From contig OX463781.1 in assembly GCA_949825025.1 (NCBI GenBank), positions 24,877,047 to 24,941,046 on the forward strand: a stretch of DNA of 64,000 bases, in the 5' to 3' direction. The stretch comes from Siphlonurus alternatus. Taxonomy: Eukaryota; Arthropoda; Insecta; Ephemeroptera; Siphlonuridae. Position 1 is the first letter of the stretch; every line of letters begins with the position of its first letter. Shown here one piece after another: positions 25,321-37,172 of this stretch. Below the pieces are notes generated by a model that did no database searches, was not told the DNA's origin, and worked only from the letters and a program-made list of their open reading frames with translations. Both the position numbers and the translations under genes were made by a program.

Positions 25321-28158
25321 GTAATCCATCAACAAACGTAACTATAACTCTCAATGTGTTGCGGCAGGATTAACTTCTGAATGATTAATGAGGTCATCAA
25401 TCGCCTTAAATTATAAATACCATTTCACTGTTGTTCATTGATCCAATTCATTTTATAAAATTGGTTTAATTTTAAATTAAAAAAAGAAGAATATATATAT
25501 ATTTATAAAATGTTTTCACATATATATAATATATTCTTTTCCTTTTTTTCTGCAATTTTAAAGCAGTCATTTCAGCCACTTTCTCTAAATGTCAATCGAA
25601 TCGAAAGAAGACTTGTTTTAAATTAGGTTTCAGCAAATCTGTATAAATTCGATTAATTAGATGACGTAGTTAGCGACAGCAATTTACTTTGCCGAGGAGG
25701 GATTCTTTGTGAAGCTATAGACAGTCGTTTTTACCACACTGTACTTCTGTACTACATGGTGCACCATGTGTGTTCTAGAGTAGAATTATTACGTTGCAAT
25801 CAAATTAAGAACTGCATTTAGCAAATTATGAAACATTTAAATGACACGTATTCTGAAAATAAATTTCATCAGAAATATGAGATTGTCATACTCCACGATA
25901 CACGTGCGATAATTTGTCAGAGCTGCAGTCTTACGTCCAAAGTTGCTGATTAATCTGCTATACATGTATATTATTATACAATGCTAAAAAAATATGATAT
26001 ATAGTATACAGGACTTTGTTTTGGTATTTTTTATTTTTATAAAAAAATCACTAAAGTTTATTAATCGAAAGTAATTTGTCTTTTTATACGTTATAAAGTA
26101 TGTGACGTCAGTTCTTTGTAGTAACGTTCGCGAATACAGCTTGATTCACACTCGCCAGAAATAGGAGACAAAGTGAGGGGGCTAGGGCTGTCAATTCCTC
26201 CTCCTCACTTACCCTAACTTTTGTCCCATACCCCCACCCTTCATCAAGTCCCCCCATCACACACCACCGCCACGCGCAATCACGCATCGCCCAATTACAC
26301 ATCAATTGTGAGACCGCCTCGGCTGCAGTACTTCACCAAACCTTATATGAGACTCCTCAATTTGTCCCGCTTTTATAATATTTTTCTTAATACCTACCCA
26401 TGTGGATAACAAACAGGTATGCTTTTTAATTGGTTTTTAAATGTGTGATTTTTTTTATATATATATTTAAAATCTTTAGTTTTTGTAGTCAAGCTCTATT
26501 TGTAGAGAGCTGTAGATTGAATTGTTAGTCTCCTTTTACTAGACCACCTAGAACGTACAAAGCCTGATAGCTGCTGGTGCTACCAAGTGAAATTAAAAAC
26601 CTTTTATTATAAATAAATTATTTAGTGATTTATTAGCGTATCATTCATTTAACTATATAATATATAGTAATAACGTAAATAGTAAATATGACCTTCGTGT
26701 TAGATGTGAAAATGAAAGTGAGTCAATGGAAAGTTTTATTTTCTTATCATCATAACAGTGATACTAAATAATAGTAATGATTCAGTTATGAACATAATGA
26801 AATATGATTAGTATTAATCGAAGTGAGTATTCATAGAATTATTCTTGAAAAAAATTTGCTTTTTTAAAAATGATTTTGAATTACAGTGCAACATTGATGG
26901 TGAATTTAATTGTAAGGTTAAGAGAGCACAGTCATTCAACTGTGGCTTTTGACATATAGAAAAGTTCATTTAAATACGACGTGAGCTGTTTTTAAATTGA
27001 AGAGACTGTGAAGATTTTTAGAATAAACTAATTTATAGTGCTTTATAACCTGTTATTACTCTATAGAAAGAATAAAATAATGATTGTATTCACGTGTTTT
27101 CATATTTTAACTACGTACAGTGATTTATTTTGCTTTGATATTTAAAACCATTAATTACAATTATTTAATGCCTAATAAATTTCTTGGCACTTTGCATTTT
27201 TTTTTTTTTTGCTTACATATATAATAAATACATTTATATTTATGTGCTCTTTTTTAATACAATATCATTTATATCATCTTTTTTTTATATATATACCGTT
27301 ACTTTCAATTTTATATTCGACCTCTGGCTGTATTCCCAACGTTTATGATTGCTACTATAATTTATAAATAATATATTATAGTACATCATTAAGTATGACT
27401 CATTTTCAAATATAAATATTATAAAACAAATGAGAAGCGTCATCTCATTAGACTGATTATAGAGACAATGTTATTAAAACTAGTGTAAAAACAAGACGGA
27501 TTTTGATATAAGATGACAGATATTTGCAGTTAATGTGCAATGCGTTATGCTAGGATGAACGCTTATTACTCAAATTTTAAAACACCACCGTGTGTGCGTG
27601 TTTTTGGCAAGGAATCAAAGTAAAAGAGTGTATTTTGTAGTGAAAAATTAAAGTCTGGTGGTTGCCTCAGTGTTAGGTGTCCGCATTTCGTCTTTGCCGG
27701 TGCATTCGCCGCCACTTCATGCTCTTAGATCATTACGAAATTTTAGGTGCACTGAACTAGTTGTGAGCTATTGAGCCCATTTCTCCAACATGTTAATTTA
27801 GACATGCATACAATAAGAGTGTCTTAATAATGAGCAAAGTCTTTGGTTTAAATTTTATTTCATTGTGCAATGATTTGATGCAGTTGCTCCGTATATTTCT
27901 GGGAATTCTTGTTGACAACCTCTAGCATTGCCTTTGTTGTTACTGATTCCTTCAAGAATGTACAACAAAAACAGGATTATAAATAATTATATCCATTATT
28001 TATAAAGTTTATACTGTAGTAAAACGTTTTCTTGCTTGAATAAAGACAAAATTAAATAACAAGCCTTTTTTTTTTACCTTTTTATATACAACTATATAAA
28101 ATCAAGTTTTTGTCAGTATATGTTATAGTTATGTGAAATTATGGAATCATCATTTTCT

Positions 28159-28200
<42 letters not shown>

Positions 28201-29424
28201 TTTGTTTTCTTCGACCGAAGGGAATTTAGAAACGAAGGAGGGCTGCAAGTGTCAGTGTAGCGTTTCCACAACTGGCCAATAATAGCGACAGCGCATCGAG
28301 TGGAATTCCATTTTTAAAAAAAGATTTTCACGTGGAAATATTATATTTCATCACATCTTCGTGGAATATAGCTTGCGTGGGCTTTATTTTCATGTGGTAA
28401 AAAATCTAAAAATATACAGCCATGTCATCTATAATTATTGTGGCAATTGCACCTTTATGATAAATTGAAAAATAATAATAATAAAAAAAATATATATATA
28501 TATTTATTTTACTGGTGGATTTTTTGTTGTTGTTTTTTCTAGTTGCATTATGATTTTCCATACATCATTAAAGACAAAGCGCTCGAAAGAATCAGATTTT
28601 TGTATTTCATATCATACGACAATCATATTCGTATATAAATTATGTGAGAAATAGTAAGAAAATCATTATCTCAAGAAGCTTCTTTCAGCACGAAAATACA
28701 AACATACTTTTGGTCTCACGGTGTGACGAGGCACGTGGTGCCTCAGCTGCTCGGGGATGGTGCCGCAACTCACCTTGATCACACACGCAAATATTTACGT
28801 CACGCCGTCTGAGCGACGATGACATTTGTCAGAATCTCGTTTGGCGCTGATTGGCACTTGGCCGCCAGTCCACCTGAGGAACACGCAATTCCATCAAACT
28901 GTTGCAGAATTCTATAAGAAATCGTCCTCGTTGCTACTTAAAATTCTTAACTATTGCATTTAAAATTACTAGACCTTATCCACACATACCACATTCAACG
29001 AGTTTGCTAACAATTTAATACTATGTTCCTCAGTTTTCCTCCAAGTAATAGATTAGGTACAATATTAATTGTATATAGTTTCATTAATTAATTGTAATGT
29101 ATAGTATATGTATTATATTGATACAGAATACAAGCATGCTAACTACCTTTTTGTTTTTGTTTTTACATAATATATAATGTCTTGGCGGTCGTTTAATGTT
29201 TAGATTAAACTGTTGGATTGTCTCCAAACAACCTGAAAACACTACAGTGTCGATGTGAAGACTTATAACATCTGGTTTGTATCAGAACTTAACAACTTAA
29301 ATTCATGTCGTATTTCATCACCAGAATATTTCTATTAAAAACGTCACGTATACAAAAATATATATATATTATAATTATATATAGATATTTATTATTGCAA
29401 TCAACGCATATATCTAGCAATAAT

Positions 29425-29577
29425 GGGCGCGATTCACGAAGCAGTTAGCCAGGTTTCTAACCACGTTTAGCTTAACCACGTTTAACTAGGTGGGTTAACA
29501 CGTAAAATAGGTATAGTTAAAGGTGGTTAAGTTAAACGTGGTTAGAAACCTGGCTAAATGCTTCGTGAATCGCACCC
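29425..29577. mobile_element. Foldback MITE, GATTCACGAAGC family
   Basis: 153-bp element starting GGGCGCGATTCACGAAGC and ending GCTTCGTGAATCGCACCC. The arms pair for about 45 nt, including AACCACGTTTA and its complement, and AAT flanks both sides (29422-29424, 29578-29580). It is non-coding. The shared TTCAC-[AG]-AAG core suggests relationship to the elements at 18267 and 22833. Confidence 0.8.
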
Positions 29578-30534
29578 AATATATATTATAGTAATATCTA
29601 GTAATAATTATTTTTTATTATTTGAACATTGATACAGTTCAAATTTAATGCAAAGGTGCAATTTTTTTTAATGTTAAAACAATATTAAAGCAACTTTACT
29701 TCATTCATAAAAATATTTTATCCCAATATCTCAAGCAGAGAAGAAGCGGAATATAAAAAATAAATATGGCATGCAGGATTATAAAAAAATTCTAGATTAA
29801 TTTTATGCTAACTAGAAATGTTTTAGTGGACCAGTGTAGTTTGTAAAATTTCAGTGAGGCGCCGCTAGCTTTATACTTAAAATGTTTACAACCAATTGAT
29901 GGGATGGGCGCTTGGAGGTTTCGGATCGCTTCATAATTTTATAACGCCTAGAATATATGCAATAAGCTAACATGCAATACACGCACGATTAAAAAGTTGC
30001 CTGAAACAAAACAACGCAGGCGCAAAACAGCATCAAACTTTAATATGTGTTTTCTGAATAAAAGCCTTTTGAATCTGAATCTGAATTTAATAAAACGAGT
30101 GCAGGTTAACACCGTGAAAAGAAAATGACTGGCATTATTATTTCTAATAATACACCCATAAACAAATTATTTTTTTTATATTTTTTCAATTAAATTTTAA
30201 TATTAACCTGCCCGTTGTAACTTGAGTTTAATCCTATACCGTGAACCCATCTCGTTAATTCTTGGTCTTTGTTTTTTTCTTACAATAAGACGTGACTCAA
30301 GCTATTTTCAAAGGACCCGGGAATGTATTAAGGGCTATTTTTACAGCACGCCGAGTTTTATTCAACCAAGATGACAATTTAAAACAGATCTGTATACATA
30401 AACCTGAATATGTGTCTTTAAATATCAAACATATTTTTAATTAAGAATTAAATAAAGATACAATTATTCTTTGCTTGAATTCCCATGGTATAAATCATAC
30501 CACTATTTGAAATTTCATAAAATGGAGGTCATTG

Positions 30535-30735
30535 TCTTTGTTTTACTATATATTATTTAATGCAAAATCAAGTTCATAAAAAAAGAAAGAAAAAAAAGTT
30601 TCTTCATATACTGTATACAGTAGAATATAATGCATTTCTTTGTTTTGCTATATATTATTTAATGCAAAACCAAGTTCATAAAAAAAAAGAAAAAAAAGTT
30701 TCTTCATATACTGTATACAGTAGAATATAATGCAT
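30535..30735 (+). repeat. Two-copy tandem duplication, about 100 bp unit
   Basis: Unit 1 (30535-30636) and unit 2 (30637-30735) both begin TCTTTGTTTT and end TAGAATATAATGCAT. They differ by a few substitutions and by the length of an internal A-rich run. The high identity indicates a recent duplication. Confidence 0.9.
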
Positions 30736-31055
30736 ATTTTTGTTTTCTTATACCATATGGAAGGAAAATTTAACACAATTTGTATCAGTAGGTTTCATAA
30801 TAACTAGCGAATACTAAGAAATTCACTATATCTAAATCAATGATAGTAATAGAAATATATCCAAGCATTGCAAACAACCTACAATAAAACGTACCGAATA
30901 ATACTTGAACATAGGAGACTATTTTCGCCGTGTAGTAGCGATGAAGTCACGGATCAATTCTGTTGCTGATACTTACGGTCTCTAATTTTGTGAGGTAATT
31001 TGTAGTCACGTGACATTGGGCGTGACTTCAGTAAAACAGGCGGAATGTGATTTCC

Positions 31056-31466
31056 TTTTTTTTTTTTTTTTTTTTTTTTGCAAGGATACACCCCTAAGAG
31101 CGTATAGCTCGCGGCGGGGTACTGGGTAGGGATAAGGTAGGGAACGGATAGTGGCCACGGCCTGCATGCTTAATTACGCGCCCCAGCCAGCATTCGCTGA
31201 GGTGAGACTAAGGGAACCGTGGAAAACCTCAGTCAGGACGGACACCTCTAATTTTTCTCAATGGACCAAAGCGATGTCCAAAGCGTGGGGAACCACACAC
31301 AAGTGCATCACTGCACTGGGTGGAAAGCGAGACGAATTTACCCCAGGGAGGGAGCAGCGTATTTTTTACTTGAAACGGTCACCCATCCAAGTACTAACCA
31401 CGCTCGACGTAGCCTGACTTCGGTGATCTAACGAGAACCGGTCAATGCACTGCGCCACGCTCGACC
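31056..31466 (-). mobile_element. SINE with 5S-rRNA-derived head
   Basis: Read on the minus strand, the element starts near 31466. From 31442 down to 31378 it carries GGTTCTCGT, GATCACCGAAG and AGTACTTGGATGGGTGACC in order. These are hallmark 5S rRNA sequences covering the internal pol III promoter (A box, intermediate element, C box). An unrelated body of about 300 nt follows and ends in a 24-nt A tail (T run at 31056-31079). This layout defines the SINE3 class. No clear target duplication was found. The 88-codon open frame across it is not a gene. Confidence 0.8.
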
Positions 31467-31983
31467 TCTTTCTCTTTCTTCGTTATAATGGTAGAGAAAT
31501 TGTGAAAAATTGTACTTTGAAGTAGCTCATATATATATGCAGGACAGTGATTTATATGCACTCCAGCTAAACGACTCCAGCTTGTCTAAACGATTCCATT
31601 TACTTTAAAATGTTTTTTTTTTCACACTGCCCACAGAGTATATAGAGATGCTCGTTGTACTTCCACTCAATTATGATATTTTTTTATCTTCCCAGAATTG
31701 CAAATAAACACTTAATTAAATATAATATTATTAAAACTGCATCCACAAACGTTTTGAAATTCAAAATTTTATTAATTTTCAAACAAGATTGTTTCACGCA
31801 TGTTCGTCATTTTTTTTCTTTTTTGTCAGACGAACATATTTTGTAATTATAACAATTTTAAGCAATGTACAGAGATGTGAAAAAAATGATCCTACATACA
31901 TTGTCAGTAACTAAAAGAATAAAATTTCCTGCAAATTGTCCTATTTTGGAACTGGCTTGTGAGTGACCCGCCTTGTTCCGCAG

Positions 31984-32103
31984 ATGGATCGTCAAGCAGG
32001 CCAAGACGGGCGGTTCCGGCTTCGTGCCCTCCAATATCCTGCGCAAGAGACACGACGACGCGGACGCCAATGTCGTTTCGGATGACCCGCGCCGGGCCAG
32101 AGA
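31984..32103 (+). CDS. unc-89: unc-89 exon 4: SH3 domain, C-terminal half
   Basis: Acceptor TTCCGCAG|ATGG, donor AGAGA|GTGAGT; phase 2 in and out. It encodes W-I-V-K-Q-A-K and G-F-V-P-S-N-I-L, the SH3 ligand-binding Trp and the 'G-[WF]-[VI]-P-x-x-[YI]' signature, followed by an acidic/Arg linker leading into the DH domain. It can follow exon 3 (giving R-W-I-V) or exon 2 (giving K-W-I-V) in the same frame. Confidence 0.9.
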
Positions 32104-33114
32104 GTGAGTACTACATCTTCTATCATATAATATTCAGCCTGAAAACAAATCTGATATTAGTATACTCACACCTAGCTATCATATGGCTTAATTTTTTATG
32201 GTTCAAATGAGCAATTTCCAGGCTATTTATAACTCCAGAAACGAGCACTAAGAACAATGTTAAGGTTTAAATTAAATAACATAAAAAGAGAGAATCGTGT
32301 GTTACTCATTTTAAAAATAACAATATGCTCACATTACCAAGTATGTATATATTAAGCTGTGCAATATTTAAAAAAAAAAAGAATTATATGAATATCAAAA
32401 TCATGTATACAAAACTAGAAATATGGAGAAAACTGTAATTGTAAGTCATAATTAAGTCTGCACTATTAGAAAAAAAAAAATCCACTTTATCAATCTGTAT
32501 TTTTTTTTATTTTTTTTCCAGCCTATATTAGAAATATTGAGAGTGATATTTTGTTTAAAACGAAGCTTTAAGTTATATTATACTTATTAATTAAGAAAGA
32601 ATTCTATTAAGTTAAAATGTTTTTTGCAAAGAAACTGTCAGAACAGTGTTTTTTAAATTGTTTAAAATGCAACTTAAAAGCTTAAAATAATATTTCTCGT
32701 TGGGGCTTTTGCTTTTTCTAATTTGTTAACTTTTAGAAATGAGCAAATTTTAATTTGTTGATTTCGGATTTTGCTCAAATCGCAAGGGGCACATCTAGGT
32801 GTGTGCATTTTTTCGGGCTTTGATGCTAACATTACATGCAATATATTAACATGAAATATTTTTTCCTAAGACTTATTTATATTGAATTTTATTACACAGA
32901 AATGAAAAATAAATTAAGTTACGTTCTATTAGATTCAAAGTACTGTCCATTTTTAATAAGCAATTTATAACGATTATTTACTATTGAAATCAAGACAAAT
33001 TAATAAAAAAATAATCTTCTTGAAAATGCAAGAAGGGCAGTTTGCAAGGAGTATTAAGTGTGTGCAACATCTGCTACTATGAAGTATAAAAGCTAATACA
33101 TTTGTGGTTTTTAG
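32104..33114 (+). other. Intron 4
   Basis: 1.0-kb AT-rich intron. No exon, mobile element or distinct motif was seen. Confidence 0.7.
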
Positions 33115-33291
33115 TGCGGTGGTGCGCGAGCTGATCGAGACGGAGCAGGAGCTGGGCCGTGACCTCAACTTCGTGCTGGAGAAGTATATGCGGGCCATAG
33201 ACGCGGGCGGCACCAAGGTGCCACGCTGCGTGCGGGAAAACAAGGATCTCATCTTCTCAAACTTCCGCAAAATCTGCGAGTTCCACAACAC
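33115..33291 (+). CDS. unc-89: unc-89 exon 5: DH (RhoGEF) domain, conserved region 1
   Basis: Acceptor TTTTTAG|TGCGG, donor ACAAC|GTGAGT. It encodes V-V-R-E-L-I-E-T-E-Q, the CR1 helix of Dbl-homology domains with the conserved Glu that contacts the GTPase switch region, followed by the second helix reading ...VRENKDLIFSNFRKICEFHN, the usual 'I-F-x-N-x-x-x-[IL]-x-x-F-H' DH pattern. It follows the SH3 domain with a linker of about 15 residues. Family role: exchange factor for Rho-type GTPases in muscle. Confidence 0.92.
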
Positions 33292-34649
33292 GTGAGTGGA
33301 GGGGGTGAAATGAAATAGTACAATAGCAAAATTCCAGAACCTGTGAAGAAAAAATACACAACTCTCCTGCAAACATTTACGACTTAATATATGAATTTCA
33401 ATTCTATTTGAAAAAATACACATGAAGTATTATGAAGGTGGAATATTTTTAGTACTTATTTTGTGGTTGTGAATTTAAACTTGTGTATATTGAGTAACAA
33501 TGTGTTTTAATTAATGTACACTCCTCGCCTCTGAAAAGTTCCCTTCTTCAGCTTTGTTAATCACCATGCTCAGTCTGTATAGCACACACATGGCATAGTG
33601 ATTAACAAAGCTGAAGAAGGGAACTTTTCAGAGGCGAGGAGTGTAAACATACACAACGTATTGAAATTATATGAATAGTTAGTTGACTTCACCAAAATAA
33701 ATAGAAATATTACTTATAGTTCTTACCTAAAAACTAAACTATATTTATGCTAACTGTAAATAAATTAGTTTTTAATTTGTTAATTAATATTAATGGTGAT
33801 ACAAATTATCTTTCATTAACTAATTATAACGCAAAGATAATAAAATATAGAGTAGATAAATATTTAAATAAAATTCACTTGTTTACCATCCATGCAATAC
33901 TTTTCATAATTTTCATTTTAATATTTCATCAAGGTAAAAGCGTAAATGTGTCTAGTCTTTCTGGAAATTACATACAAACAACCTTGTAACACATTTTATT
34001 TTATTATTTAATGTAATTTATTAGTTTAGCAACGTCTTAACAAACAAATCACACACTTGATGATGACTTGCAGTTAATTAATTCAAGCTATACCATTATA
34101 TTTATCACAACAACACATCAGGAGCTCATGTATATTGATGTTTCATATATAAATCATCTTGTGTTTTAGAAACATGAAAAGCGTATTCTCCATGTTCAGA
34201 ATGAATTATTGACTCAAGTCGATTTTCATAAACGTATATAATAATGATATCAATAAGTTGCAATTATAACTCCTTTGTAAGTAAATTTGTAATTAAATTT
34301 ATTATCACGGTGGAGTTCTCAAGTACTGAAAGATTTTTAAATTTGTTCCTTCCGCTCCTTCACTCTAAATTAATAATAGCAGCATTCAAATATTCATATT
34401 AAATTTATTTATAATTGAACAATAAGCAGATGCTTGATAATAAAATTATTAAACATGATGTAAAAATATTAAACTTGCAAATAATTACTTCTAAAATATA
34501 TTATGCTGTTAATAACACAAAACTTTGTTATTTACACTCTTTTAATATTATAATTAATGTGAAAATGATAATATGAATTGTAAACTATAAAAAAATATAA
34601 CATAATTATGAATACAATAAATAATATTATAAATGCGGTATGCTTCCAG
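33292..34649 (+). other. Intron 5
   Basis: 1.36-kb AT-rich intron carrying the TA-flanked palindromic MITE at 33519-33643. Nothing else was recognised. Confidence 0.7.
33519..33643. mobile_element. Short foldback MITE flanked by TA
   Basis: The arms are about 47 nt, perfectly or near-perfectly complementary: CACTCCTCGCCTCTG to GTTAATCAC at the left, GTGATTAAC to AGGCGAGGAGTG at the right. They surround a loop of about 30 nt. TA lies at both borders (33517-33518, 33644-33645), suggesting Tc1/mariner-type mobilisation. Confidence 0.85.
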
Positions 34650-34719
34650 AGTGCTGATTGAGGGAGTGAAGTACTACGCACACGAACCGAAAATGCTGGG
34701 CAAGACTTTTCTTCGATTG
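34650..34719 (+). CDS. unc-89: unc-89 exon 6: DH domain, middle helix
   Basis: Acceptor GCTTCCAG|AGTGC, donor GATTG|GTAAGC; phase 2 in, phase 0 out. It encodes 23 residues, V-L-I-E-G-V-K-Y-Y ending G-K-T-F-L-R-L, which aligns with the 'L-x-G-L-x-x-Y-x-x-[DE]-P-x-x-[VL]-G-x-x-F-x-R-L' helix of UNC-89 DH domains. Confidence 0.9.
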
Positions 34720-35919
34720 GTAAGCCTTTTTGTTCTCCAAGCACTGCAATCAAAAAAATAATAATAAAATGGCAACGTCAACATTTAAAGCAACAGATAC
34801 AATTTGGTATACTATACTCTTTATTATAAAGTTTGTTCTTATTATTTGCAACCTTTAAAAATTTTACGCCTTGCAGTTATATAATATACGACACTTTCTA
34901 TGAGAAGGATGTACTATAATTATTACTGCAGTTTACAAAACAGTGTACATTTTTGAAATTGACAAGAATTTAAAATATTTTCAGTTTTCAAATTTAGACT
35001 AAATTTTGACTTTTATAGTAACTGAGAAGAGTGAGTTGATGTAAAAGATCAACGTTATTACAATTACAATATATGCTGCATTAAATAATAAGAGTACAAT
35101 GTAAATTAATAATAATGGAACACTTGAGTTCTTCTAATTGCACTTATCGATAGAGGCTTCAAGTCAGCTGATTTTGCGGTGTTCCCACCGTCCTATCCAA
35201 ACCCATGCATGTAAAAAAAAATGATTTTTTTGGCATTAAAGAAATTTTTAGAGGAAAATGAGTTCTTGATTCAGTATCAAAAGAACCCTAAATTTGAGGC
35301 TAAGAGATGGTTTCAAATTCATAACTTTAATAGTTACGGAGAAAAAATTCAAATTTTCTAACATGGTGGCTTATGGAGAAAATTTTACCGCTGGGGAACA
35401 CTTGAAGCCTCCATTGCACTGTATATTATAATCATTTGGTCACATTTCTGTTCTGAAGTATTATACTTTCAGGTCTTTTCGTAAATACATTATCGAATGA
35501 GATTCAATGATCAGTTTTTCACAACGAAGGGTTACTCGGTACACAATCGTTGAGTTTTTCCTTTCGTCCCCTGTACATTTGCTTCGTGTAATTTTTATTA
35601 TTTTTGTAGTCATGATCGGTTGTGCATTTATACGAACAGAGCTCTTCACTTTTTTAAACTATTTAACACTCTTTTGACGTAATCAAATTTAGTTGTAATA
35701 TCGTAATATCTAAGTACTATTTAGATTAAACCGTAATTTTCTAAACTTATATTAATAAAAGAAAATTATAGACTAGAATAATTTCTTTATATAGCATGCA
35801 TTTTTACATAAAAAATTCTTTTATAAATTATCTTTAAGGTATTTTACTAAGGGAAATCACACTAAGACGTAAAAGATTTTTGGAACATGTGATAGTCTTA
35901 TTGTGGTCACGTGTTTCAG
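34720..35919 (+). other. Intron 6
   Basis: 1.2-kb AT-rich intron with a possible terminal-inverted-repeat element at 35153-35411. No exon was seen. Confidence 0.65.
35153..35411. mobile_element. Possible MITE with 12-bp terminal inverted repeats
   Basis: Starts GAGGCTTCAAGT and ends ACTTGAAGCCTC, 259 bp apart, with a GTGTTCCC / GGGGAACAC pair just inside. The interior is unique and non-coding. No clear target duplication was seen, so this remains tentative. Confidence 0.5.
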
Positions 35920-36015
35920 GAGCGAGACTTCGACCTGCACTGTAACTACTGCCGTGACGAGCCAGCCGCGCAGGAGTTCCTGGCAGAGAACGACGAGGCC
36001 CGCGAGTACTTCGCG
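35920..36015 (+). CDS. unc-89: unc-89 exon 7: DH domain
   Basis: Acceptor GTTTCAG|GAGCG, donor TTCGCG|GTGAGT; phase 0 both ends, 32 codons. It begins E-R-D-F-D-L-H, matching the 'L-E-x-D-F-x-x-H' segment of nematode UNC-89, and continues as the helix containing C-R-D-E-P and E-A-R-E-Y-F. It is an internal part of the DH helical bundle. Confidence 0.9.
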
Positions 36016-36883
36016 GTGAGTCACTCATGGACATACTGTACACAATCCCTGAACATCAATAGGGACTGATACCTAGTTACCACGTAAGATTTATAGTTGC
36101 GAGCATACAACATTTAAACAAAGCTGATTGTAGACCACTTAATGTCAAACGCTCAATTTTTTTTTTGTGTGTGTGAAATATTTTATATTATTTTATTAGT
36201 TGTTTTGTTTATGTGCAGAATTATTCCAGTTATTGCTCCAAAATTATAATATTTTACGTTGTTGGAGATAATTTGTAATGAGAAAATGGCACCTGCCGAA
36301 TATAAAATTTGCAGTAATTTTTTTCCTAATTTTTATAATACACTCTGTAGTCTATATGATTTATAAATTCTTTCTCTTAATTATATGTTTAAGTTTATCT
36401 CCTTTATAAAAGGATGAGAGTTTTTATCTCTCACATCTTGGCATACTTAAATCTCAGTCAAAATTGATCAAAGCATTGTACTATATTTTTATACGAAATT
36501 GAGTTGATGCTCGACAAAATACCACATAAAAACGGACGAACAGTCATTCCATAGAGCATTAAATGGATGTTATATCAAGTCATTCTTAACATCAAACAAC
36601 TATCTTGTTAATACCAGACCACGATACCATAGCTAGAGAGCATCGATCCATTGGATACTTTGCGTCAACTCGGACTTGTATTTGTGAACCAACGGGGGAT
36701 GGGGGATGAACCATCGTATAATTTATTGCACAGTTACAGTTAATGTATTGGTTTTGCTTTTTGCTATGCATTAGTAGTTAAAAATAAACAATCTCATAAA
36801 GTTTCATTGCAGTGCCATGTGCACCCTGTGCCAGCCTTTTGTAATCTCTTCATTTCATATTGAGTATATAATATGTAACACTG

Positions 36884-36891
<8 letters not shown>

Positions 36892-36957
<66 letters not shown>
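36892..36957 (+). repeat. (TA)n microsatellite
   Basis: About 33 uninterrupted TA units in intron 7. A second tract lies 160 bp downstream. Confidence 0.95.
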
Positions 36958-36960
<3 letters not shown>

Positions 36961-37113
36961 CCCCGTATATCTTACGTTAGGTGTAATCCATGCTCAGTTA
37001 TAAGGGGTATAAGATGTAACTTAATAAACCATGCTTGTATAACTGATTGTTAGTAAAGAAGCGATTGCATATAACTCTCAACTACTTTCAAGGCATGCAT
37101 GCATGCACTGTAC

Positions 37114-37114
<1 letters not shown>

Positions 37115-37169
<55 letters not shown>
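37115..37169 (+). repeat. (TA)n microsatellite
   Basis: About 27 TA units, preceded by GCATGCATGCATGC. Confidence 0.95.

Positions 37170-37172
<3 letters not shown>

Larger units (their letters stand above)
25321..31983 (+). other. Intron 3 (6.7 kb)
   Basis: AT-rich intron holding a poly-T run at 28160-28199, a foldback MITE at 29425-29577, a 100-bp tandem duplication at 30535-30735 and a 5S-derived SINE at 31056-31466. GC-richer patches at about 26100-26330 and 28690-28920 have no recognisable coding content and may be regulatory. No exon was recognised. Confidence 0.6.

Noticed and set aside
31151..31417. 88-codon plus-strand open frame
   Set aside because: Falls entirely within the 5S-derived SINE, antisense to it.
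31378..31442. 5S rRNA gene
   Set aside because: Sequence is diverged, lacks the rest of the 5S gene and is followed by an unrelated body and A tail, so it is a SINE head.
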